A DNA stretch of 64,000 bases from Novosphingobium acidiphilum DSM 19966 (lineage in GTDB: Bacteria; Pseudomonadota; Alphaproteobacteria; Sphingomonadales; Sphingomonadaceae), in the NCBI RefSeq assembly GCF_000429005.1, contig NZ_AUBA01000002.1, positions 62,001-126,000 on the forward strand, in the 5' to 3' direction. The notes beneath the pieces were generated by a model, which was given only the letters and a program-made list of their open reading frames with translations, ran no database searches and had not been told where the DNA came from. The translations under genes and the position numbers were made by a program. Positions 42,496-50,907 of the stretch are shown piece after piece; within the stretch, counting starts at the first letter, position 1; each line of letters begins with the position of its first letter.

Positions 42496-45003
42496 TCAGC
42501 TCCGCAATGCGTGGTTTTCCGGGTCATAGGGCGAATCTGGGATCACCACGGCCTTGTGCACAGTGCCGAGGATCGAAATCTCGAGCTCGGTGCCTGGCGT
42601 CGCGTGTTCGGGTGCAACCATTGCCAGCGCCAGGCTTTTGTCCACGCGCGCGCCATAGCCGCCCGACGTGGCGCGGCCAACCAGCGCGCCATCGCGGTAG
42701 ATCGGTTCGGACCCGCGCGCATCGGCATCGGTTACATCAAACACTTCGAGCGTTACCAACTGCCATTTCAGCCCGGCCTCCTTGGCCGCGATGATCCCGT
42801 CGCGGCCCTTGTAGGCCGGCTTTTTCATGCTGACGAAACGATCGAGCCCGCTTTCCAGCGCGTTGTATTCGATCGACAGTTCGCGCGGGATCAGCTTGTA
42901 GCTCTTTTCCAGCGCCATCGCGGTCATCGCACGAATGCCGAACGGCTTGATGTCGAATTCCGCGCCCGCCGCCATCAACGTGTCGAAAATGTAGTTCTGC
43001 ATTTCGATCGGGTGGTGGATTTCCCAACCCAGTTCACCGATGAAATTCACCCGCAGCGCATCGACCCGCGCCGCGCCGACCGAGATCGACTGACCGGTCA
43101 GCCACGGAAACGCGGCATTCGACAGATCGGTGCGCGTCACTTTGGCCAGCACATCGCGCGCACGCGGCCCGGCCAGCACGAGCACACCCATCGCCGTGGT
43201 CAGGCGTTCGAACCGCACCGAGCCGTCGGCGGGCAAGGCCTTGACCAGATAATCCTGATCGTGACGCTCCATCGCGCCGGCCGAGACCAGATAATAGCTT
43301 TGCGGCCCCTTCTTGTAGACGGTGAATTCGGCGCGCACGCCGCCGGCATCGGTCAACAGATACGACAAAGACAGCTTGCCGATCTTTTTGGGCACCACGT
43401 TGGACAGCAGGCCGTTCAGCCAGTCTTCGGCGCCAGGGCCCGAGATCAGGCACTTGGCAAAGGCGCTCATGTCCTGGATGCCGACCTTTTCCGACACATG
43501 GCGGCATTCCGCGCCAACAAAATCGAAATAGTTCGACCGGCGGAACGACCACTTTTCGCGGATCGCCTCGCCCGCCACATCAGGGTGGTTGTGGTTCAGG
43601 ATGACGTCGGCACGATCGAGATCGGCGTCGGTCAGTTCATACCCCTGCGGCGCAAACCAGTTCGGCCGTTCCCAGCCGAACACGCTGCCGAACACCGCGC
43701 CCAGCGCCTTCATCCGGTCATAGCACGGGGTGCGGCGCAGCGCGCGCCCGGCTTCGCGTTCTTCATCGGGGTAATGGATCGAGAACACCTTGGCATAGGC
43801 CTCCTCGTTCTTTTCGATCAGGTAGCCTTCGCCCGCATAATCGCCAAAGCGGCGCGGATCGACGCCCATCATGTCGATCGTCGGCTCGCCATTGACGATC
43901 CATTCGGCCAGCTGCCACCCGGCGCCGCCTGCGGCAGTGATGCCGAACGAATGGCCTTCGTTGAGCCAGAAGTTTGTCCTGTCCCACGCCGGTCCGACAA
44001 TGGGCGAACCATCGGGGGTGTATGCGATCGCACCGTTGTAGACTTTCTTGACGCCCACTTCGCCAAACGCGGGCACGCGCGCCATGGCCGACAGGATATA
44101 GGGCTCAAGCCGTTCCAGCGCGTCGGGGAACAGTTCGTATTCGCTGTTGGCCGCAGGGCCCTTCACATAGCATGCGGGCGCGCCGACTTCATACGGCCCG
44201 AGCAGCAGGCCGCCGGCCTCTTCGCGCATGTACCAGCTGGCATCGGATTCGCGCAGCACGCCCATTTCGGGCAGGCCCTGGCGCTTGCGCTCCATGATCG
44301 CGGGGTGCTGTTCGGTGACGATATACTGGTGTTCGACCGGCACCACCGGGATATCGAGGCCGACCATTTCGCCGGTCTGGCGGGCAAAGCTGCCCGTGGC
44401 CGAAACCACGTGTTCGCAGGTGATCTCGCCCTGGTCGGTGGTGACCACCCATTCGCCATTGGTCTTCTGCGTGATGCCGGTGACCGTGGTGTTGCGATAG
44501 ATCGTGGCGCCGCGCTGACGCGCGCCCTTGGCCAGCGCCTGGGTCAGGTCGGCGGGCTGGATATAGCCGTCAGCCGGATGCTGGATCGCGCCCAGGATAT
44601 TGTCGGTCTCGACCAGCGGCCAGATCTCGCGCACCTGTTCGGGGGTCAGCCAGTTGACCTCGACCCCGATCGTTTTAGCCACGCCCGCGTAATAGCGGTA
44701 TTCGTCCATGCGGTCGGGGCTTGTCGCCAGGCGGATGTTCGACACATTGGAAAAGCCCACATTCAGCCCGGTTTCCGCCTCGAGCGAAGGGTAGAAATCG
44801 ACCGAATACTGGTGCAGCTTGCCCACCGAATAGCTGAGGTTGAACAGCGGCAGCAACCCGGCGGCGTGCCAGGTGGAGCCCGAGGTCAGTTCCTTGCGCT
44901 CGATCAGGACGACATCCGACCAGCCCAGCTTGGCCAGGTGATACAGCGTGCTGACGCCGACCACTCCGCCACCAATCACCACCACGCGTGCTGTCGTTTT
45001 CAT
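42496..45003 (-). CDS. Dimethylglycine dehydrogenase (FAD and GcvT domains)
   Basis: The 835-residue flavoprotein starts with VVVIGGGVVGVSTLYHLAKLG and ELTSGSTWHAAGLLP, a typical N-terminal FAD domain with the histidine of covalent flavin attachment candidates in STWHAAG. The C-terminal half (about 430-835) is a folate-binding GcvT-like domain (FSKCLISGPGAEDWLN-like and YKKGPQSYYLVS). It would convert dimethylglycine to sarcosine with methylene-tetrahydrofolate as by-product. It opens the demethylation operon. ATG 45003 has GAGGGGC upstream. Confidence 0.92.
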   Translation of the reverse strand: MKTTARVVVIGGGVVGVSTLYHLAKLGWSDVVLIERKELTSGSTWHAAGLLPLFNLSYSVGKLHQYSVDFYPSLEAETGLNVGFSNVSNIRLATSPDRMDEYRYYAGVAKTIGVEVNWLTPEQVREIWPLVETDNILGAIQHPADGYIQPADLTQALAKGARQRGATIYRNTTVTGITQKTNGEWVVTTDQGEITCEHVVSATGSFARQTGEMVGLDIPVVPVEHQYIVTEQHPAIMERKRQGLPEMGVLRESDASWYMREEAGGLLLGPYEVGAPACYVKGPAANSEYELFPDALERLEPYILSAMARVPAFGEVGVKKVYNGAIAYTPDGSPIVGPAWDRTNFWLNEGHSFGITAAGGAGWQLAEWIVNGEPTIDMMGVDPRRFGDYAGEGYLIEKNEEAYAKVFSIHYPDEEREAGRALRRTPCYDRMKALGAVFGSVFGWERPNWFAPQGYELTDADLDRADVILNHNHPDVAGEAIREKWSFRRSNYFDFVGAECRHVSEKVGIQDMSAFAKCLISGPGAEDWLNGLLSNVVPKKIGKLSLSYLLTDAGGVRAEFTVYKKGPQSYYLVSAGAMERHDQDYLVKALPADGSVRFERLTTAMGVLVLAGPRARDVLAKVTRTDLSNAAFPWLTGQSISVGAARVDALRVNFIGELGWEIHHPIEMQNYIFDTLMAAGAEFDIKPFGIRAMTAMALEKSYKLIPRELSIEYNALESGLDRFVSMKKPAYKGRDGIIAAKEAGLKWQLVTLEVFDVTDADARGSEPIYRDGALVGRATSGGYGARVDKSLALAMVAPEHATPGTELEISILGTVHKAVVIPDSPYDPENHALRS

Positions 45004-45190
45004 GCTTGCCCCTCAGGCCTGTCGATCCGGATAGAAACCGCGATATGCCAGTTTCACGACGCATGCGCCAAGTGAACGCATGGCCATACGAAACACTAAT
45101 GTCGAATATCAGCCAAACTTAACCCAATGCGCGACGGGCGCCATGGCCCGAAGCCATCGCGCCCATCGTCGAACCGCCGATTCGGCCCAC

Positions 45191-45218
45191 CTGCCATGCC
45201 CCCGACGGGGCACGGCAG
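45191..45218 (-). terminator. Hairpin after the first TonB receptor gene
   Basis: A stem CTGCCATGCCCC/GGGGCACGGCAG with one mismatch and a 4-nt loop lies just after the receptor stop. It is followed on the minus strand by no clear T-run. It should separate the receptor from the downstream demethylation operon. Confidence 0.5.
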
Positions 45219-45226
45219 GCAAGGCG

Positions 45227-47686
45227 TCAGAAATGATAACGCGCGTTCACACCCCAGGTGCGCGGTTTGCCGTAAATGCCTTCGGTCGATCCGAAATACA
45301 GCGAACCGTCATAGGCATAGATGCGATAGGCGTGGTTGAAGACATTGTTGACATAGAACGCCAGATCAATCGGGCTGTCCTTTGGCGTGAACGAAATCCG
45401 CGCGTTTTCGACATGATAGCCCGGCTCCTGCTCAACCGGCGCGCACATCACGGTAAAGCACATGTGCGACTGGTACAGGCTGTCGGCCTGCACCGCCGCC
45501 AGACCGCCCATGGCGGCGAATTCGTAGCGGATCAGCGCGTTGCCCGACCAGTGCGGCGCCTGCGGCAGATCGTGGGTAACGACGGTCGCGCCATCGGGCA
45601 GCAAAACATCGTGCACATGGCTTTCTTCCCATGATCCCGCCAGGTTGAGCGTCAGCCCCGGGATCGGGTGCGAGGTGAATTCGGCCTCGACCCCACCGGC
45701 GACCGCGGGCAGATTGCGGATTTCCTGCGTGTACCCGACCTGCACAAACGCCTGATAGTTGTGATAATCGTAATAATAGGCCGCCACGTTCAGGCTTGAA
45801 TGCCCCGGCAGGCTGGCCTTGATACCCACTTCATAGTCATCGAGCACTTCGGGACGGAACGCGATCCCGTTGATCGTGTCATAGACCGCCTGCCCCAGCG
45901 TCGGGGTGCCGGTCGAGAAGGTAAAGCCACCCGATTTCGAACCGCGGTTGTAGCTGGCATAAAGCAGCGTGCCGACCGACGGCTTGTAATCCAGTTCGGC
46001 CCGCGCGGTCACACCCGAAAAGGTCGGCCGCGCCGCCGAAGGCGATGCGGTGATCGATCCGCCGGCTGCGGCGGTGGTGCCGGTGGGATCGTTGAACGAA
46101 ATGCCGTCAGGGCAATAATGGATCGAAAAGCCCGACCAATATTCCTGCCCGTTATAGCAACCGACTTTGTGATCGTTCCAGTAGCGCGCACCCAGGATCA
46201 GTTTCCACTGATCGTCGAACTTGTATTCGTCCTGGGCAAACACCGCCAGGCTGCGGGTGTGCTGATAGAACTGCACCTGCGGATCATATTCATCGAACGG
46301 CGTGGCGTATTGCGCACCAAAATGGCTTTCGATCGCCATGCCGAACGCGCCCACCACCAGATAGTTCTTGCCGAAGGTGGTCGCCGCGCGCAGCTCTTCG
46401 GAAATCTGGTTGGTCCGGTCCTTTTGCGAGAAGATCGTGCCCGGGGCATAACAGGTGACCGACGCAATGCCGGGGCACGGGCCTGGGGTATATGTCGCGC
46501 CCTGCACATAGGGAAATTCGGGCTGATTGTCGCCCATCTCGTTGTAGAACTTGTTGACGTACTGATAGTCGGTGACCGAGGTCAGATCGAACAGCCCCAG
46601 CTTGGCATCCATGCGATAGCTTGCGCCAAAGAACTGGCGCTCGACGCCCGGGTTGCCGGTGGCGGCGATCGACCAGGGATCACCCCCCTGCCAGGCGATG
46701 ACCGACGGGTTGGTATAGCCTGTGGCCATCGCGCCCGGCGTGTTGCCATTGTACGCGCTCCAATAGCTGCACACCTGGTTGGCGGGCAGATTGACGCCCT
46801 GGAAATTGGCATTGGGGCATGACGGTGACAGCGTGTACATCGCCGCCTGCCGCTCGTGATCGGCCTCGGTATACCGCAAGGTCAGCTTGGCGGTGAAATC
46901 GGACGACGGCGACCATTTGAATATGCCGCGCAAGGCCCAGTGATTGTTGGCGCCGCGATTGGGCTGCCCGGGGATCACGTCCTTGATATAGCCGTCATCG
47001 CGGTCATAGATGCCCGAAATGCGCGCGTCGAAATCCTTGGCCAGCTGCCCCTGCAAGGCACCTTCCAGCAGGGTCTGGTTGAAGCTGCCATACGTCGCCG
47101 ACAGGAAACCCTCGGTGACGTCGCGCGGCTGGGTCGAAATGAACTGTACCGCGCCGCCTGTGGCATTGCGGCCGAACAGCGTGCCCTGCGGCCCGCGCAG
47201 TGCCTCGGTCCGGGCAAGGTCGAAGATCGGAAAACCGGCAGTGGCCATCGACGAGGCATAGCTGTCGTCCTGGTAGACCGCGACGGGGGGTTCCTGTTCA
47301 TCGCCGTAATCGTTCTGCGCAACCCCGCGCATGTTGAACACCACCTGCGACGAGGCATAGGCATTGAAACGCAAGTTGGGGATCGCGCGCACGATATCGG
47401 TGGCGTTGGTGATATTCAGGTTCTTGATCGTTTCCTTGTCGAGCACCGTGATCGCGATGCCGACATCCTTCAGCTTCTGTTCGCGGCGCTGCGCCGTCAC
47501 GACGATGTCGGCATTGACAGGGGCGGACGCGGCTTCGGGCTGCGGCGTGGCTGAAACGGCGGCTTGCGCGATCGCCACACCCGGCGCCATGCCCTGCAGC
47601 GCACCCCCGGCCAAAAGCGAAACAAGCAACGCGCGACGCGCCACGGATGAATGGCGCGCAGCCGCGCCCTGCATGGTGCTGATCAT
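45227..47686 (-). CDS. TonB-dependent outer-membrane receptor 1
   Basis: The 819-residue protein has a signal peptide (hydrophobic 18-40), a plug domain (VVTAQRREQKLKDVGIAITVLDKETI, NMRGVAQNDYGDEQEPPVAVYQDD, GPQGTLFGRNATGGAVQFIST) and a beta-barrel ending in ARYHF, the usual C-terminal aromatic. The extracellular parts hold paired cysteines. No N-terminal signalling extension is present. It is divergent from a highly similar receptor across 554 bp and lies upstream of, and in the same direction as, the betaine-demethylation operon. The ligand is unknown. Confidence 0.93.
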   Translation of the reverse strand: MISTMQGAAARHSSVARRALLVSLLAGGALQGMAPGVAIAQAAVSATPQPEAASAPVNADIVVTAQRREQKLKDVGIAITVLDKETIKNLNITNATDIVRAIPNLRFNAYASSQVVFNMRGVAQNDYGDEQEPPVAVYQDDSYASSMATAGFPIFDLARTEALRGPQGTLFGRNATGGAVQFISTQPRDVTEGFLSATYGSFNQTLLEGALQGQLAKDFDARISGIYDRDDGYIKDVIPGQPNRGANNHWALRGIFKWSPSSDFTAKLTLRYTEADHERQAAMYTLSPSCPNANFQGVNLPANQVCSYWSAYNGNTPGAMATGYTNPSVIAWQGGDPWSIAATGNPGVERQFFGASYRMDAKLGLFDLTSVTDYQYVNKFYNEMGDNQPEFPYVQGATYTPGPCPGIASVTCYAPGTIFSQKDRTNQISEELRAATTFGKNYLVVGAFGMAIESHFGAQYATPFDEYDPQVQFYQHTRSLAVFAQDEYKFDDQWKLILGARYWNDHKVGCYNGQEYWSGFSIHYCPDGISFNDPTGTTAAAGGSITASPSAARPTFSGVTARAELDYKPSVGTLLYASYNRGSKSGGFTFSTGTPTLGQAVYDTINGIAFRPEVLDDYEVGIKASLPGHSSLNVAAYYYDYHNYQAFVQVGYTQEIRNLPAVAGGVEAEFTSHPIPGLTLNLAGSWEESHVHDVLLPDGATVVTHDLPQAPHWSGNALIRYEFAAMGGLAAVQADSLYQSHMCFTVMCAPVEQEPGYHVENARISFTPKDSPIDLAFYVNNVFNHAYRIYAYDGSLYFGSTEGIYGKPRTWGVNARYHF

Positions 47687-48240
47687 GGAAAGTTCCCTTT
47701 CATAGGCACCCGCAACCGCCTGCGACGGCCACGCGGATGCGCGTCTCCCTGGACGGGAACGCTGCCAAAAATGGGCCCAACGGGCAAGTGAATCCACACG
47801 GGTTCTGCCGGAAAACAGCGGGATAAGCACCGCTACGAATTCACGAAAAACCTATTTTAATCATAAATTTAACCAAGCTCTGCCACGGCACCCTGCATTA
47901 CTCATACTAATGTTTCTCATAAATTATTGGCGTGTCACGCAGCGTTTCGCGCCCGTCCCCGGCATGCGTTGCAATCAGTTTTATTAATCCCGCCAGCCGA
48001 TTTTGACTGATACCCTGCGGAACGATGATCCATTTTTGCAAACATCTGTTTTTGTTGATTTTCTGCGCATAGCATGCGCGTCAGCGGGCGAAACGTCGCC
48101 TGAAAAAGTTTCTCCACGCTTAAAAAGATTTACTCCAAGGGTTGTTAGACGCACCCGCATCAGGCAATTTCGGCAGGTAACAGCGGGGCGTCGCATCCTG
48201 GCCGCGACGCCGCCCGGGTGCACACTATGGGGAGCAGTTC
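47687..48240. promoter_or_regulatory. Divergent AT-rich control region of the twin TonB receptors
   Basis: This 554-bp region between the two receptor starts has no convincing coding frame. Its middle (about 47820-48150) is AT-rich and probably carries both promoters. An ACTAATGT element at 47906-47913 recurs at 45095-45102 upstream of the dimethylglycine dehydrogenase gene. A TTGACT lies at 48003. No clear large palindrome was found. Confidence 0.45.
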
Positions 48241-50769
48241 ATGACCAAGACAGCGCATGTGGGTGCAACGGGTTGCATGGCCGATGGCGCGCGCGCCGGT
48301 TCGCCGCGCCCGAAGATTGCGGCTGCTCTTCTGGCTGGCGCAGCGCTGGCGGCATTCGCGCCGGACGCAGCATGGGCGGACCCCGCCGCCCCGGCCGCCG
48401 AAGCCGCGGCGCAGCCGGCCGGGCCAGCCGACATCGTGGTGACCGCACAGCGCCGCGAACAAAAGCTGAAAGACGTCGGCATCGCCATTACCGTGCTCGA
48501 CAAGGAAACCATTCACGACCTCAACATCACCAATGCCACCGACGTGGTGCGGGCGATCCCCAATTTGCGTTACAACGCCTATGCGTCGAGCCAGGTGGTC
48601 TACAACATGCGCGGCGTGTCGATGACGTCGTATGGTGACGAGCAGGAACCGCCGATCGCCGTCTATCAGGACGACAGCTATTCCTCGTCGATGTCGACCG
48701 CCGGCTTTCCGATATTCGACCTGGCGCGCACCGAAGCGCTGCGCGGCCCCCAGGGCACATTGTTCGGTCGCAACGCCACCGGTGGTGCAATCCAGTTCAT
48801 TTCAACCCAGCCCAAAGACAAGACCGAAGGGTATTTGTCGGCAACATATGGCCGGTTCAACGAAACCATTCTTGAAGGCGCGTTGCAGGGCCAGGTCGCC
48901 AAGGATCTGGATGTGCGCGTATCGGGGATCTACGACCGCGACGATGGCTATATCAAGAACATCGTGCCCGGCCAGGGCGACCGCGGCGGCGCGCATCACT
49001 GGGCGCTGCGCAGCATCATGAAGTGGACCCCTTCGTCCGATTTCACCGCCAAACTGACCTTGCGCTATACCGAGACCGATCACGAACGGCAGGGCGCGAT
49101 GTATTCGTTTTCGCCGTCATGCCCCAATGCACAGTTTCAGGGCGTGGATCTTCCGGCAAATGTGGTCTGCCCATACTGGGCGCCAAACTCCAGCTACAAT
49201 CTGCCCGGCTATGCAGCTTCGCCCGGCTTTGGCACCAATGTCACCCCCGGCGCGATGGGCACCGGTTTTAACGGTCAGGTCAACGGCACCAATGTCAACA
49301 TTCTGACCGGCGGCAACCCGTGGACGATCGCTGCCACGGGCAATCCCGGGATCGACCGCCAGTTTTTTGGCGCGACCTACCGCATGGATGCCAAACTGGG
49401 CCTGTTCGACGTAACCTCGATCACCGATTATCAGTACATCAACAAGTTCTATAACGAACTCGGCGACAGCCAGCCCGAATTTGCCTATGTGCAGGGCGCA
49501 ACCTACACCCCCGGCCCCTGCCCCGGCGCAGCGTCGGTCACCTGCTATGCACCGGGCACGATCTTCAACCAGCGGTTCAAATCGAACCAGGTTTCGCAAG
49601 AAGTGCGCGCCGCCACCAGCTTTGGCCAAAACTATCTGGTGTTCGGCGCGTTTGGCATGTCGATCGAAAGCCATTTTCACGCGCAATACGCTACGCCGTT
49701 TGATGAATACGATCCGCAGGTGCAGTTTTATCAGCAAACCCGCAGTTATGCGTTCTTTGCGCAGGATGAATACAAGTTCAACGATCAATTCAAATTCATT
49801 GCTGGTGCACGCTATTGGCATGATCACAAATTGGGCTGCTACAACGGCGCAGAATACTGGACCGGCTTCACGATCCATTATTGCCCCGACGGCGTGTCGT
49901 ACAACGACCCGACCGGCGCCAGCCAGGCCACCGGATCGACCATCACCGCAACCGGAGCCGACGCCAGCGCAAACTACAGCGGCGTGACCGCGCGCGCCGA
50001 ACTCGATTACAAACCCACGGTCGACACGTTGATCTATGCCGCGTTCAACCGCGGATCGAAATCGGGCGGGTTCAGCTTTTCAACCGGCACGCCAACCCCG
50101 GGCCAGGCGGTCTATGATACGCTGAACGGCATTGCCTTCCGCCCCGAAGTGCTCAACGATTACGAAGTGGGCATCAAGACCAGCCTGCCTGCCCATTCGT
50201 CGTTGAACCTTGTCGGCTATTATTACGATTACCAGAACTATCAGGCGTTTGCCCAGGTGGGCTATGTGCAGGAAATCCGCAACCTGCCTGCCAAAGCCAA
50301 AGGGATCGAGGCCGAATTCAGCACGCATCCGGTTATCGGCCTGACGTTCAATCTGACCGGCGCATGGGAATCAAGCCATGTGCCCAATGTGCTGCTGCCC
50401 GATGGCGTAACGACCGTGACCCACGATCTTCCGCAGACCCCGCACTGGTCGGGCAATGCGCTGATCCGTTATGAATTTGCGCTGGCGGGCGGGATGGCCA
50501 TGCTTCAGGCCGACGCGCTGTACCAGTCACACATGTGCTTTACGCTGCTGTGCGCACCGGTCGAACAGGAACCGGGCTACAGCGTCGAAAACGCGCGGAT
50601 CGGCTTTACCCCCAAGGACAGCAATGTCGATCTGGCGTTTTACGTGAACAATATCTTCAATCACGCCTATCGCATCTATGCCTATGACGGTTCGCTCTAT
50701 TCGGGCGCAACGCAATCGACCTTTGCCCGGCCGCGCACCTGGGGGATCAACGTGCGCTATCATTTCTGA
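48241..50769 (+). CDS. TonB-dependent outer-membrane receptor 2 (paralogue)
   Basis: The 842-residue receptor shares its plug, most barrel strands and the final strand (VRYHF) with receptor 1. It differs mainly in the signal region and in an extra stretch of about 20 residues in an extracellular loop, around residues 315-345 (NSSYNLPGYAASPGFGTNVT). ATG 48241 has GGGGAG upstream. The likely role is active uptake of a small molecule with a ligand related to that of receptor 1. A hairpin and then the PQQ dehydrogenase gene follow. Confidence 0.93.
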   Translation: MTKTAHVGATGCMADGARAGSPRPKIAAALLAGAALAAFAPDAAWADPAAPAAEAAAQPAGPADIVVTAQRREQKLKDVGIAITVLDKETIHDLNITNATDVVRAIPNLRYNAYASSQVVYNMRGVSMTSYGDEQEPPIAVYQDDSYSSSMSTAGFPIFDLARTEALRGPQGTLFGRNATGGAIQFISTQPKDKTEGYLSATYGRFNETILEGALQGQVAKDLDVRVSGIYDRDDGYIKNIVPGQGDRGGAHHWALRSIMKWTPSSDFTAKLTLRYTETDHERQGAMYSFSPSCPNAQFQGVDLPANVVCPYWAPNSSYNLPGYAASPGFGTNVTPGAMGTGFNGQVNGTNVNILTGGNPWTIAATGNPGIDRQFFGATYRMDAKLGLFDVTSITDYQYINKFYNELGDSQPEFAYVQGATYTPGPCPGAASVTCYAPGTIFNQRFKSNQVSQEVRAATSFGQNYLVFGAFGMSIESHFHAQYATPFDEYDPQVQFYQQTRSYAFFAQDEYKFNDQFKFIAGARYWHDHKLGCYNGAEYWTGFTIHYCPDGVSYNDPTGASQATGSTITATGADASANYSGVTARAELDYKPTVDTLIYAAFNRGSKSGGFSFSTGTPTPGQAVYDTLNGIAFRPEVLNDYEVGIKTSLPAHSSLNLVGYYYDYQNYQAFAQVGYVQEIRNLPAKAKGIEAEFSTHPVIGLTFNLTGAWESSHVPNVLLPDGVTTVTHDLPQTPHWSGNALIRYEFALAGGMAMLQADALYQSHMCFTLLCAPVEQEPGYSVENARIGFTPKDSNVDLAFYVNNIFNHAYRIYAYDGSLYSGATQSTFARPRTWGINVRYHF

Positions 50770-50796
50770 CCGCCTGCAATTGCGCATGGTTGCCCT

Positions 50797-50826
50797 GCCC
50801 CGGCCCGGTCTTCCGCTGGCCGGGGC
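50797..50826 (+). terminator. Hairpin after TonB receptor 2
   Basis: A perfect 9-bp stem GCCCCGGCC/GGCCGGGGC with a 12-nt loop lies 27 nt after the receptor stop. No T-run follows. Confidence 0.45.
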
Positions 50827-50907
50827 TGTGCATTGTGGTGCATAACGATGGCTAATGCCCGCGATAGGCGCTTGCCATCGACAATATTCCGACGGACACA
50901 TTCGACC

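Noticed and set aside
42436..45075. Long open frame antisense to the dimethylglycine dehydrogenase and oxygenase (879 codons)
   Set aside because: It is the complement of well-identified genes and has no recognisable domains.
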